Origin: Phragmites australis
Lineage: Eukaryota; Streptophyta; Magnoliopsida; Poales; Poaceae
Assembly (NCBI RefSeq): GCF_958298935.1
Contig: NC_084927.1
Span: 32,438,001 to 32,502,000, forward strand
DNA length: 64,000 nucleotides
Reading direction: 5' to 3'
Part shown: piece by piece, positions 33,470-46,000 of the stretch
How the letters are laid out: every line of letters starts with the position of its first letter
How positions within the stretch are numbered: the stretch's first letter is position 1
Position numbers and translations under genes: made by a program
Notes under the pieces: generated by a model
Database searches by the model: none
What the model saw: the letters and a program-made list of their open reading frames with translations, nothing else
Told to the model about the DNA's origin: nothing

Positions 33470-33701
33470 CAAACGTCGGGTCGAGCTTTGAATTCCGATA
33501 GAAAACTCCCAGGCCCGAGCCCAACATCTCGCCAGATTGCTAAGCCTGTGCCGGACGCGACATTAGATTTTTGGGCTCGGGTTTTTTCGAGTTAGATTTT
33601 TCAGGTTTTTTTATTTAAACCTGTTTTGAGGGCCGAGTCCGTTCAGCTGGAACTGTAGATCAGGTTAAGTTACTCGGGCTGATTATCCATAAACAGGCCT
33701 A
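33470..33701. mobile_element. Short nonautonomous hAT-like element, 232 bases
   Basis: The left end TAGGCTTGTTCAAACG and the inverted right end TAGGCCTGTTTATGG are related, with GGGTCGAG and CTCGGGCT blocks just inside. The flanks TATGTATG (33462-33469) and TATGTACG (33702-33709) agree at seven of eight positions, consistent with a hAT target duplication. Confidence 0.7.
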
Positions 33702-33949
33702 TATGTACGGCATCGTTCCGGCAAACTATTCGATTCCCCCTCCAATCGGATGGCAACATCGATTCCCGATCTGGTCCCGGTTTCACTTCCACCACGACTC
33801 GGCATCGGGTGGGTCGGGATATATGCGCACCGGGCCCCCGGTTCGCACCGCCGCCCATCACCCGCGCCCGCGCCATCGATCACTCGAACTCGCCTCCAGC
33901 CTCCTTCCATCGACGCGCGCCTGCTTGCTCGAAGGAACTCTTCCCTCGT

Positions 33950-35103
33950 AGTGGGTCGTCCTCCTCCCCTCCACTGGTGTTGGATTGCCGTGGAGTGGAG
34001 ATCCGTCCGGACTCCGGACCTGAGGTTGATTATTCTGCTGGTAAGGAACCCTAACTCGCTTTTACTTGGATGTTTTTTTAACTGCTTGCGAGCAACCAAA
34101 TCAAGTTCAAATCTTTACTTTCTCTGCATCTGCTTGTAGTGGATGTATTAGCTATCTAGTCCATCCATCCATGTTTATGGTTCGGTTCGATTAGGGCCTT
34201 CTTCTAAAGCTCGCACGAGCGATCTCAGTTGACGCCGTAGGACTTGGATCTCACTAGGTGCGGGTGCAGTTTGTTTTCCCCACGCAAAGTCCGCACCTGG
34301 ATTATCATAAGTTTGGTGTAGACTTGTAGTTGCCTCCTCCCACTGGCAGCAAAATGCAGATATCTCCGTTCCCACCCATCATATTTGTTTCGGGTCGAGT
34401 TAGTTTGGGATTACCTGAGGACATTACTTGGACCCGATGTTGGTGGACTACTAGATAATGCAACAATGTGGTTCTAGGTTTTGGTGACTTGTTCAGTTCA
34501 TTGTGAATGCCAGTATTGTTGTCGGTGTTTGGCTGGTGTTTACTGGGAAAAGTTTTGAGCTGGCTGATGATTTTTGGACAATTTGGTTGGGTCCTTGGGG
34601 ATAACTGTGATAAAGGTGTTATCTTGCATATCAAATCGGTTCTCTATTGTGATCAAAGCAGTGATTTTGGCAGTATTTAGTGGGCATGATGTGTGGGTTT
34701 GATTGTAGAATTCAGATACATGATATGTTGGTGCTTAACAGAACTGATTTGGGTACTGGTGGTGGTTTTTGATTCACGGTTGCCATTTTTCCTGTATGTC
34801 ATTTTACTTTGAAACAACATTTATTCTACTAATAATGCATAATAACTGATATCAGTAATTCTGTTCATGGTCACCCTGCAGCAATGCAGAGATACTATTT
34901 GTGGCTTATGCTAATTTTTCATATCGCGTTTGCTTATTGATCTCATGAAGTTTGTTACACAAACTTTTTTGTTGTGGCACCCTGTTAATAGGTATTTACA
35001 TCAATGCCTGCTCTATTGCAAGCTCAGTAGTTATATTCTTACACCTTTATGTTATATGCTGATAGCAGGTTGAGAGAAGTTGGAGCAAAAGTCCACGGCA
35101 AAA
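33950..35103 (+). other. UFD1 promoter, 5'UTR exon and 5'UTR intron
   Basis: A GC-rich leader ends in a good donor after 34040 (CTGCTG|GTAAGG). The following intron, 34041-35068, ends in GATAGCAG and is followed by the short exon 35069-35106 that carries the start codon. The start of the leader exon is not visible; overlapping ORFs at 33670-34139 on both strands are not supported as genes. Confidence 0.6.
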
Positions 35104-38100
35104 ATGGTACGCATCACATAATACCACCAGTTTCAATTCTTTGTTTTATGTTGTGCAACTTGTTGTCATACACATTATGTCTAACCATCTGGTTGCTTAA
35201 GCAGGTTTATCTGTCCCATCTGGATACGTTCACCTAACATTTGGGATTTCCACACTGTTAGATAGTTCACCTAGTCTATGTTCAAATTTATTATTGATGA
35301 CCTGTAGCAGGTCCATAGGTGTACAGCAAACAAGCCCATCCATGCTGCCTCAACGGAACAAATTTGGCATTATGAAAACTGATTATTCGTAGTCTGAAAA
35401 GCACATGCCCTTTTGAAATCCAGATGTATAAGTCTTTGCTAGTCCTACCAAAATATTAAACCACTTGGTTAGATAGCTACAGGCTAAACTAAGAATGGTC
35501 AGCCCCATAGAACTTTTCATATTGAACACGTTATAGTACACAATATCTCCTTGATGTTACTCCTGAGTGATCAAGAAGTTATGTTTATTCTTTGTATTTC
35601 TTGTGTTGCAGTCCTGTTTCATTCTTAGTTTCCAACTGCTATTTTTTTCTTATTAAACAATATAGACAGAAATTCCTTTATGGGCTAATTCCGAGCATGG
35701 TTTGAGGAACGTCTTGAGATTGAGGCAATTGCACAGATTCCAATATTGAAAACATTAGTTGCATTTCTTCTCGTACGCGTTATCTTTTGATTGTCAAGCT
35801 GATTTCTGTAAGTGCTGTATGCTTAATTAACCTGATTTTTTATTCCTGTAGTTTTACGGGGGATATGCTTACCATGGCAGTAACTTTGAGCAAACTTACC
35901 GTTGTTATCCAGCATCCTTTTTTGATAAGGTATGCTGCTCCTTGGTGCTATCAATTTCATCTGCTCATAGCTCGTACCTAGCACTTCATAGTGCTTATAC
36001 ACGTTGAGTTGGATTTAACCTTCTTTCTACTTTTTTCAGCCACACCTGGAAGGTGGTGACAAAGGTTAGTTTGGAGGCTTGTTTTGTTTGTCTTTCTTAA
36101 AAAGAAAACACAATTAATATGTCATACCTCTGATGTTGTATTATTGTTGTCAAATACAGTAATAATGCCACCATCTTCCCTTGATCGGCTGGGTAAGCTT
36201 AGTCATTTTTATTTCATTTCTCCTTGGACCTTAAGACTGAATTTCGTAACTTCCTCTTGCTGACTTGATTATTCATAGAGAATAGTGTCATCTAATTGTT
36301 TGGGCTCTTTGTAATAGCTTCCCTGCACATTGAGTACCCTATGCTATTTGAGCTGCACAACGATGCCACTGAACGGATTTCACACTGCGGTGTTTTGGAG
36401 TTTGTGGCAGAAGAAGGCATGATCATCATGCCCTATTGGGTATGTACAAAAAGTGAACTTTCTTTACTGCTACGTTCAGACACATAGCCAAAGAAGCATG
36501 TTTCGACTGATTTATTTTATGTGTCTTCTCACATGTGTAGATGATGCAAAACATGCTTCTTCAAGAGGGTGACACTGTCCGTGTAAAAAACGCGACCCTT
36601 CCCAAGGGAAAATATGTGAAGTTGCAACCACACACAACTGATTTTCTGGACATCTCAAATCCAAAAGCCATGTCAGTAACCAATAAAATTGTTCTGTACT
36701 TATTTATTAAAATCCCTTCATTCCTTTTGGCATGTGGCATCATCATTCTCATTACTTGCTGTGCAACTTTGCAGCTTGGAGAAAACTCTAAGAAATTTTT
36801 CGTGCTTAACCACGGGAGACAGCATCATGGTAGCTTATAACAACAAACAGTATTATATAGATATTGTTGAAACAAAGCCTGCCTCAGCAGTTAGCATCAT
36901 TGAGACGGACTGTGAAGTGGACTTTGCACCTCCCCTTGATTATAAAGAGCCTGAGAAACCACAGCAACCTACAGTTCCTGCAAGGAAGGCACCTGCAGAA
37001 GGTTTGTATTTAGCTTCTTTGAAAAATCATAGCCTATGAATGCAGTTTACTTTTTAGATCTGCTTGTGTTACAGGGCTGATCTTATCATTTGTGTTTATA
37101 GCCTAGATTGTAGTAACTACCTTTCTGTTTCTGGCAATGCCATATCTGGGTAGTCTACAACCAGAATTAGTAGCTACACTTCTATTCTATATAGGTTTAA
37201 CTGTGATATAATATGAAAGAGAAACATAATCGGAAGAAATACTAGACCCCAAAACATTAGGCACTCTGATCAAGTTGCTAATTGCTGCATACATTTTCCG
37301 TGCTTCTGTATTTTTTCTTTATTAGAACTCTTCAAATTAGTGTTGGCCATATTACTGCTTCTCTGTAGCATGCTGTAGCTATGGTTTCATAATCTCAAGT
37401 TTCTTTAATTCTGAATTGCTAGCATTTGATTCCTAAAGTCTGTCCACCTTGATGGTTACATCTGTCAAATTGTTTAAGTGCATGAAACACTAGCTGTGTA
37501 TGGTGTTATTGGGATTTTTCTTTTCTTTTTTAAAGATTGCTTGCTGTGGCAACACACAGGTAGAGTCACTGTAGTTGAAGATGAACCAAAATTTAAACCA
37601 TTTATTGGTTCCGGCAAACGGTTGGATGGGAAAACCTCAAAACTACAATCATCTGAGGTTCCTTCTATTGCACGTTCTGCACCTTCAGATTCAAACAAAA
37701 GAGCAAATCAGCAAACCTCAGCACCGGCAACTTCAGGAGCTAGCAATTCCACTCGTCCGAAAACAGGAAAGCTTGTTTTTGGTTCAAGTGCAAGCAACAA
37801 TAAAGAACCACAGAAGGTATTTCCTAGAGCAATGACACCTTGTTATTTTCAAATTTTCATGCTCCTTTTTCTTCATTTTCAAATTTTCATGCTCATTTTT
37901 TTTTCATTGAAAGTTTGGTTTTTGTTTGTTTGCTTTGCATCAAATCTTGTGAATATGGTCAACAAATTATCGATGTTAATCTTGACAAGTCAGATAATTA
38001 AAGAGTTAACCTTTTCAAGTTTAGCGTACTGTTTGAGCATGCTGAACAATTCAATATTCATATGTGTTCATGAACTCAAAATCCATTTGAACTGTCTAAT

Positions 38101-38997
38101 TCTGTCAGACATTTTCCTAATGAAAATATGCTTGATTTTTTAGTGAGAAGAGTTTTGACTCATTGGAACCAACATTTTCTTTTACCTCCTATGAAATAGT
38201 GGCTTGCATTGATCTCGTGCATTTCTGCAAAATCTTTTTTTTAAATGTGCGTGACTGAGAAATTATCAAGAATCAATAATTGTGAAGAGTATACATTAGG
38301 AACTTAGCCTAGTTCAGTTGGTTAAGGGTGTGGATGTACGCTTAGATCACTCAGATTCGAGTTCTCTTCGACGCGAATTTGGGTACCTATTTCTTCTTAT
38401 ATTTATAATGCCATCTAGTTCCTCCTAGGTCGGTCGAGTTTTTTATAAATTAGGAGTAAATGTTTCACATGCATCATGTATTGTTTATTTGACAAATGCA
38501 GTTCATATTGTAAGTATGTTACGCTCTAGATTCTAGAATTTTCTGCTGTGCATTTTTGCCATTTTTCTAGATTTTCTACTATGTGTGGCTGTGTGCATTG
38601 ATGGCCATTGGATGGAAATACTCTGCTTTGCTATAGAGTATATGCTATTATATATGGAATTATGCATTTCTTGGTACATGATAATTTAATTAGTAATAAT
38701 TCTCAGCATTATTTAAATTCCTTTTTTTTAGATGCTTTGGGCGGGGTTTGGGTGTAGATAATTGATCTATATGGTTGACAGCGTGCTAAGTCACCAATGT
38801 TACTTTCTGTTTCTATTTCCGTGTACTAGGAACAATACATCAGACATATCATGTTCTCATGATTAACATAATATGGGCAGTTGCTGATTTCTGTTAAATG
38901 ACTGTAACAGGTTCCTGTTAAAGATGATGAACCCTCGAAAAAGGACAAGCCCAAGTTCCAAGCGTTTACTGGGAATAGCTACTCCTTGAAACGTTAG
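35104..38997 (+). CDS. UFD1: UFD1 (ubiquitin fusion degradation protein 1), Cdc48/p97 cofactor
   Basis: The coding exons are 35104-35106 (ATG only), 35852-35929, 36040-36064, 36160-36192, 36318-36439, 36541-36671, 36775-37001, 37560-37816 and 38911-38997; phases agree at every junction and give 320 residues. The double-psi barrel UFD1 domain starts [20 protein letters not shown] and continues with [57 protein letters not shown] and [20 protein letters not shown]. The C-terminal part, with [13 protein letters not shown] and [14 protein letters not shown] at the end, is the region that in the family binds Cdc48 and Npl4. The protein delivers ubiquitylated substrates, including ER-associated ones, to Cdc48/p97. 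Exon 8 of this list may alternatively start at 37575 (a second in-frame acceptor), removing five residues. The last intron holds a SINE. Intact and probably expressed. Confidence 0.93.
37845..37905 (+). repeat. Short direct repeat in the last UFD1 intron
   Basis: The block TTTTCAAATTTTCATGCTC occurs twice in tandem within about 60 bases, just after the donor of the last intron. Confidence 0.6.
38302..38448 (+). mobile_element. tRNA-derived SINE (Au-SINE-like) in the last UFD1 intron
   Basis: The body starts with a box A-like TAGTTCAGTTGG and a box B-like AGATTCGAGTTC, about 40 bases apart, as in RNA polymerase III promoters of tRNA origin, followed by GACGCGAATTTGGG and a T-rich 3' tail. It is flanked by the 7-base direct repeat ATTAGGA (38295-38301 and 38449-38455). 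Orientation is the same as the host gene. The tRNA-like head cannot fold into a complete cloverleaf, so it is not a tRNA gene. Confidence 0.8.
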
Positions 38998-41900
38998 CTA
39001 CAGTTAACCTTACAAATCAGCCATTATCATCTCGTGCATGGTGTTCTGGTTACTGTGGTTGCTGTAGACGACTGTCTTAATAATCCGCCCTTTCCATACC
39101 GTTCATTCACCGGCATGTAGATATAACTTGAATTATATAAATGCTTATCTCGATGGAAATATGGCCACCTATCTATTCAAGTACAAATGTTTCTAAATAG
39201 TCTGCTATCATCGTTTGCACTCCTGTAGTCTCGCTATACTTTCGAATCTACCGTGAATTTTCAGTCATGATTTCCAGATTGTAACTACGAAGCAGCTGCA
39301 GGAGTAGGCCCTCCCTGCCCAAGTCAAGCAAATCGAACATGGAAGTGATGGAACGTACTAAACTATTGGTCTCAGTGGCAGGCCAGATGGCGGTGAATTA
39401 ATGTTGGTCCCTGGGAGGCTGGGAGTTTGGTTATCTACCTATAATATGAACCCCACTTGCATATCGATTGCTGAATACTGAACTTGTGGTACGCTATGTG
39501 GAGGAGCAACTAAACATGTTCTTTCAAGCCCCACGTGCCATTTTTTATTACGCACCAACTTTACACATTGCATCTGCTACTCTTATTCAATTTTATTCAC
39601 TCATCCGTTGCGATCTCGCAACTCCCAGCAAATGGGCACTCCATGTGTTATGCTGAGTAGCCAATGTCAAATAATGGGCTCTTTGACTGTAAATATGAAA
39701 GCACCGACGAATCAAGTTTAGGATGATGCTCACTTGCTCAGTACTGGAACTGATATCGTCTTATCTCTTAACCAACAGAAGTAATGGGCAGATGACTAGT
39801 GTCCAGCCGCTTTTGTGTTTGCTAAGTTACCAATTCTCACCTAACCAACACAGCAATACCCTACTCCACCACGATAAAGTCAAAAATCCATAACGCGTAT
39901 TTGTCAGTGTTGCTCTCATGGGAGTGCGAACTTGTCATGTCGCCACAGTGCCACAGTCACACCCACACATAAAAAGAGAGAGAGAAGGAAAACCTCACAT
40001 TACTCCAAGTGTTCCACTGCAGGAAAACACCATCTTGATCTCACATCAAGCTAACACCAAGCAACGTCTCTGGGACGTCGTCGCGGCAGCATGTGTTATA
40101 CACTTGCTGCTTCTGCAGTTCTGCATCGGTCCAGTTGTTAATTCTGGCTTCGATCGATCTGCCGTTGCGAGTGGCCACCAGATCGACAAGTCCAAAGCTC
40201 CTCACCAGTCACGACCTGTCAAAATCGAAGAAAGCACCGTGCACCAAGAACCGAAATCGATATGTTTGGGGGCGAAGCAACGTGCACTAGCTAGCTTTTG
40301 CCTCGCGCGTTTGCTTGTCTCTTTTAGGTTCACATCGTCTCCAGCTGGTAGCACGCACTTAGGCATAGGTGCGTTGCTTCTTTCCCTCTCTTCTGTTTTT
40401 CTTCTTCCCTTTTTCGGCGGTCTTGTCCACTTGGTTCTGGAAATGGTGGGTTCGTTCCTAACGCATCATTTGGAGCAGGGTTTTCTTTCCTATCTCATGA
40501 GCACTGCATGCTTACGATTGCATTGTGATAACACGACGACGGTTTTCTGACTTACCAGACGTCAAGCGAAAGAGTTATCTTGCCTCCTGATTTGTCTAGT
40601 CGTGCGTACGTGCACACATGTATCGTCAGGTGCCCAGACAATTTTGGTGCAACCAACTGCTTACTGAGGACACTGATCATACGACTCATAGACACAGTAC
40701 TTACTTGTTTGTCCATATGACGTTTGCATGGCATTTGACCTAGTGCATTTCGTCTCTGCACCCATCAAACCTAAAGATTTCCTCACGGAGATTTTTGGAA
40801 GATAGTTGGCTGGAACATGATGTCATGATGCATGGATTTATCTCAATGACACACGCACGGTTCCAGTTTTCTTTTACAGACATATGCCCTTTGCCTGCGT
40901 TGAATTATGTACAGCTCGAACTACTGCTATCAGTGTTACAGTGTATCACTGTCGATATGGCAAACACTTGACAACAGATCGAGGAGGCACATCAGAAAAC
41001 AGCAAACCAAACACGTAGCCCGTATCGATCGCCTCCTTTCCTTTGCCCAAAAGCGATGCCCTAACGGACGACGTGTAGGTGATAGCTCGCAGAAAAGCTT
41101 GGTATCCTTGAGATCGATCGATCGACCGGCAAGCCATGCTTAAAACCCAAGTAAAATGAGAGCAGTCCTTAATAAATAAAGGAAAAAAAAGGTAAATTAG
41201 GATTCATCTACATTCTGCTGGTGCCATGAATTCTATGATATCTTTAGCTGTCTTGTCGAGGTGGCACGGCATAACAGAAAGCAATTGACACGCCACCTTC
41301 ACGTACGACGATACACACGGCCTAGCAGCATATATGCATGCACATGTGCATGGCAAGTTCAAATGTCAATCTCGGTAAAAGGGAAAGAAAATTAGAAAAT
41401 GTAAATAACCTGTCCTTGTTAACTCGCCTGTATTTAGACCGAAAAGATGAAGCTGTTAGCTAACTTTTTTTTTGAGAGCGCGATGCTACCAAAATTTATG
41501 GTGTTTGAATATCTTAGGAGGAATAATGGTCCATCACATGAGCGCGAGTGCACCTGCTTTCCGTCATGCATCCTCTACTTAGCATGAATGATGATTACAT
41601 GTTGGCTAGTGATATATCAGTACTACGCTCACTAATTAACAAGCCGCTGCAGATTTGGGGGCGATATTGCTTGTGGCAAATATGCTGACGACGACCGTGC
41701 GAAGTAATGTTGGTCCATGGTGCAGTGTTCATGCGCTAGCCACTGGCCAGATAGACCAGATTAGGCAAGGCAACAACTGCAAGCGCGAGTACGCAAAACC
41801 ATAAGCACGAGCTGCCGGAGAAATTAATAAGGGTGGTCCTGGATTTGCCTTTTACACAAAGCAACACACAATTACTCCACACACGTAGCCTATGGATCGA

Positions 41901-42900
41901 TCAACGACATGCATGTCTCCTAGCTGTAGCTGGGTATCCCGACGATTCGATCTCTCCGTCGTAGAGTGGCTGGTGCGTGTCCAACAGGTTGGCTAGCCGC
42001 TATCTAGACCGATCATACACACAGTAGTGTCACTGTATCAGAATCGTTACGCGCGTCGCGTACGTACTACTAGCGAGTAGTACCGAGTTCGTCATCATGT
42101 GTGTTGCAACTCGCAATTGATGTCCCTTTGTACGGAAGCGCGCGGACGGGACGGGTCCGGCACCGGAAAGCTTTGCCCTGCCCTGCCCTTCCCCGGGCAC
42201 GGAAGGAAGCGAAAAAAGGGGTCGAAACGCTGCCGCGCGCACGGCGTCCTCCCGAGCGGCCGACCCGACCACCGCATTTACCCGTGGCAACCGCACCGTA
42301 CCACCAAACCGTACGCGATCCCACCGCGCGCTCTCTGCCACTCCTGCTCGGGCGCGCGGCCGCTGCTTCACGGCTCCACCTCTCCACCCCACCCACCGCA
42401 GGGAGCCGGAGCGCACGACGGGCACGTGGTAACCGGTAAGCCTGCGGCTGGCCGTAACTGCAACTGGCTCCGCGCAACCAGGCTGTAAAGATCTCCTCGC
42501 GCACCGCACGGCAGGCACCACGGCGCACAAGCAGATCACCCGCCCGCGGCCCTCCAAAGCAAATTTGATGAGAATTTATCCAGAAAGAGTGAGATTTTAT
42601 TTATATCATTTATCTTATATTATTATAGGAGAAGAAAGAATATATATATATATATCATCATAAGAAAGAGAATTTTTTTAAATCAGATGTATAAAATTTG
42701 CTTCCATCCGGCTCCGATGCTTCACCAACCGACGCCGGGGTTTAACTAATCCGCCATAATCCAACCACTCTGCCCGCTTTACTCCGCGCATTTGAAAACC
42801 AGGGACAGCAAAGCAGCAGTGGACAGTAACAACGTGGGATTAACCAATCAACCAGGCAGGTTGGACGAGGTAAAGCTGGGGGATTAGCGTGGAGTCGTTT
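38998..42900. other. UFD1 3'UTR and 3.8 kb intergenic region
   Basis: The first 200-300 bases are the likely UFD1 3'UTR. No conserved gene was recognised in the remainder. An ORF at 39918-40550 (+, 210 codons) has no domain and unbiased composition. GC-rich overlapping ORFs at 42030-42557 on both strands are unsupported. A TA microsatellite lies at about 42640-42653. Confidence 0.4.
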
Positions 42901-42908
42901 GAAGCCAG

Positions 42909-42918
42909 GTATAAAAAT
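42909..42918 (+). promoter_or_regulatory. TATA box of the RopGAP gene
   Basis: GTATAAAAAT lies about 100 bases upstream of the ATG at 43015, implying a 5'UTR of about 70 bases. Confidence 0.65.
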
Positions 42919-43014
42919 TGCGAGGCAAAGGCGACGGGGAGGAAGACCACCGCGGCAGCCCGCCCGCCCGCCTCCCGAACCTGAAGCCCGGGCGGAACCA
43001 CCCGCCGCGCCGCC

Positions 43015-46000
43015 ATGGCGCCGTTCCAGATGCGGTTCGGGCTCCAGATCTCGCCCGCGCGCTCCGACGAGGAGGAGGAGGACGACGAGGTGGAGAGCGA
43101 GGGGACGGTCTCGCCGCCGATGATGCTGCGGGCCGGGAGGGGAGGAGGGGGCGGGCTGCTGGGCGCGGTGGTGGGGGCGCTGCGGAGGTCGCTGGTGATG
43201 TGCAGTGTGGGCGCCGTGGGGGACGAGGAGGAGGAGGAGGAGGACAGCGAGGGGGAGGAAGAGGGGATTGGGATTGGGCGGCCCACGGACGTGCGGCACG
43301 TCTCCCACGTCACCTTCGACCGCTTCGGCGGGTTCCTCGGCCTCCCCGCCGACCTCGAGCCCGAGGTGCCGCGGCCCACGCCTAGCGCCAGGTGAGGTCG
43401 CTACGAACTGCCGTGTGAATGAATGACTAAACGTTGATTCCTTGTTTTTTACCTCTTCGTTTTTCCCTTCGGTTGTAGTTTTTCTGTCGTGTGATTTGTC
43501 AACGGCATCTGTGAAGGAATTGTAGTTTTCGTGCATTGGGCAATGAAACATGCTGCGTGCAATGCTAATATACTGTTTGGACTGGATACGGTTTGAGTCA
43601 ATGGTAAAAGGTACAGTATACTTAGATGAAAAATGTTTTTCAGTTGTTCTTGTTCCCAAATTCTGTTGGTGTGCAGCACTATTTCATTGAAGTTTAGGCA
43701 CCAGTATTGAGTTCAGAGAAGGCTCCTAAGCAAGTTGATGGAAGTGAGCTGTATTTTGTTCTTCAGTGCATTTAGAAATGATCAAGTGTTAGAATTAGAA
43801 ATGAGGGAATTAGTTAACGGCTTTGAATTAACTAGTAGTAATTGAACAAGTTGATTTCGAAAAAAGAAAGGACAAGTGGTACTTTTAAAGTACTAAGTTG
43901 CTTTCTGTTTCATGAAGTACAAATGAGAATTTAGGTCATGTTTGTTTCCTGCTTTTGGTTCTGTTTCTGCTGCTGTTAGAAGCCAGAAGCCAGAACAAGC
44001 AGAGTTATGAAAAAATGGTTTCTGGAGAAGCTAGAAGGCTGTTTTTAAGGAAAATGAACTAAAACTGAGAAGCTCGCTGAGAGACACTTTTCTGAGAAGT
44101 TATGTGTTGAGAAGCTAAAAATTTATTTTAGAAGCCAACAGGCTATTTCCAAAAGTAACTTTTCAGACAAGCTAAAAACACAGTTTTTTAGAAAAGCCAA
44201 AAAGTAGAAGTCTAAACAGACAGGCTAGTCATTCTGGATGATTTGCTCTGCTCTGAACTGGGCTTAGGTGCCCCGCAACAAGAAATGAACAGACTGAAGA
44301 GTGAAGACATGTTAGGGCATATGACAACCTCACATGGTGTTTAGCAAGCCCTCCAATGGATTTTGTTGCCGAACTTGATTTACTTCTGTGCTTGAGCTTG
44401 AAGCAACAATCCGACTGTTTGACGTAGTTGGCCTGTTGGCCAGCATGGGCAACTAATAGAGAATCTTCTAACATATCTTTATTTTGAAGTAAGTTCATTT
44501 GTACTTGCATCAGATATAGTCTGTCCTTTTTGCATTTACAAATGACATTCACATCGTCTTTTTAGGTTGATGACATCAAATCAGGATGTCAATAATTCTT
44601 TTATTAACCTAGTTGGCTGAGCTAAGGAATATGGACATTCTCCTTGTCGTGTTGCTGTTAGATCCTTTTTCCTTACTGATATAGCATCTGCTGATCCAGT
44701 ATTTTGCTGTTATGCTGACCTCAGCTCTACATCATAGTACCTTAAACATGATCTTCTCGTTTACCATTCCATATTTAGTCCTAGTTTCTGACCTTTTCTA
44801 GGTTTAATTCTACATGCAGTTTGAGTGTATTTGGGGTTTCACCTATCTCTATGCAATGCTCGTATGATCAAAGAGGAAACAGTGTGCCCACAATACTGTT
44901 GATGATGCAGAGGAAGTTATACCTATGTGAGGGACTTAAGGTATGACCAACCTAGCCAACAAATTAACAATTGTAATGTGAGTATTCAATCCGCTGGAAC
45001 ACTTATATATATCCACTACTGTCATAGATCGAAGGGATCTTCAGGATTAACGCAGAAAATAGCCAAGAAGTCTATGTCAGGGACCAATTAAACAGTGGAG
45101 TGGTTCCAGACGAAGTTGACTTACACTGCCTTGCTGGGTTGATAAAGGTATTGTATAATTCCCCAGTAATTCCTTTTTTTAATTTTCCAGATTGAGAAAG
45201 ACCTGAGACTGACAGACAAATTCAACCTTCAGTGTTTGAAGGAGAGCTCCCCTTCACTGCAACTTTGATATATTTAGAGCCTAAACTATCAAGCAGTTAG
45301 GAAAGAATAAGCATTAAGTTAGCACTTAGCACGAGGAGAAAATCAAAGGGACGTTAGAATGAGGCAGATCTAGTTTATGAGGGATGGATTGTCAGATATT
45401 AATGCTATTCCCATATTTTCTTGTACATGCTTCCATGATCACTGTGGCATTGTGGTGCATTTTTGTAGGCATGGTTTCGAGAACTTCCTACAGGAGTATT
45501 GGACACACTTACACCAGAACAAGTAATGCACTGCAACACAGAAGAGGAGTGTGCTCTCCTTGCTTCTATGCTACCACCAGTAGAAGCAGCATTACTTGAT
45601 TGGGCCATTAATCTGATGGCTGATGTTGTAGAGCACGAAAACCACAACAAGATGAATGCCCGGAACATCGCAATGGTTTTTGCACCCAACATGACTCAGG
45701 TTAGCAGAAACGCCTCTTATTTTTATCTGCAGATTTCATCAAACGCATACACTAATGTGGTGTGTTTCTCTTCCAGATGGCCGATCCGTTAACTGCCCTG
45801 ATTCATGCAGTCCAGGTGATGAATTTCCTCAAGACTTTAATCATAAAGACTTTAAACAAAAGAAAGGAGGCAGCTGGAGCAGTTAAGGCATTGCAATCAT
45901 GCTCTGATTCCCCAAATAACCAATATGAGCCTCAGATGTCAGAGCAATTGGAGAAACCTTTAGCTTTTTCAAGTCAGAAAGGCGTCGATTTTCCCATGAC

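Noticed and set aside
38302..38448. Possible tRNA gene
   Set aside because: Box A and box B are present but the sequence does not form a cloverleaf and is flanked by target duplications, so it is called a SINE.
39918..40550. 210-codon ORF downstream of UFD1
   Set aside because: No recognisable family, no promoter or codon signal; left as intergenic.
42030..42557. Overlapping ORFs in GC-rich DNA between UFD1 and RopGAP
   Set aside because: High GC leaves all frames open; translations are Arg/Pro/Ala-rich with no domain.
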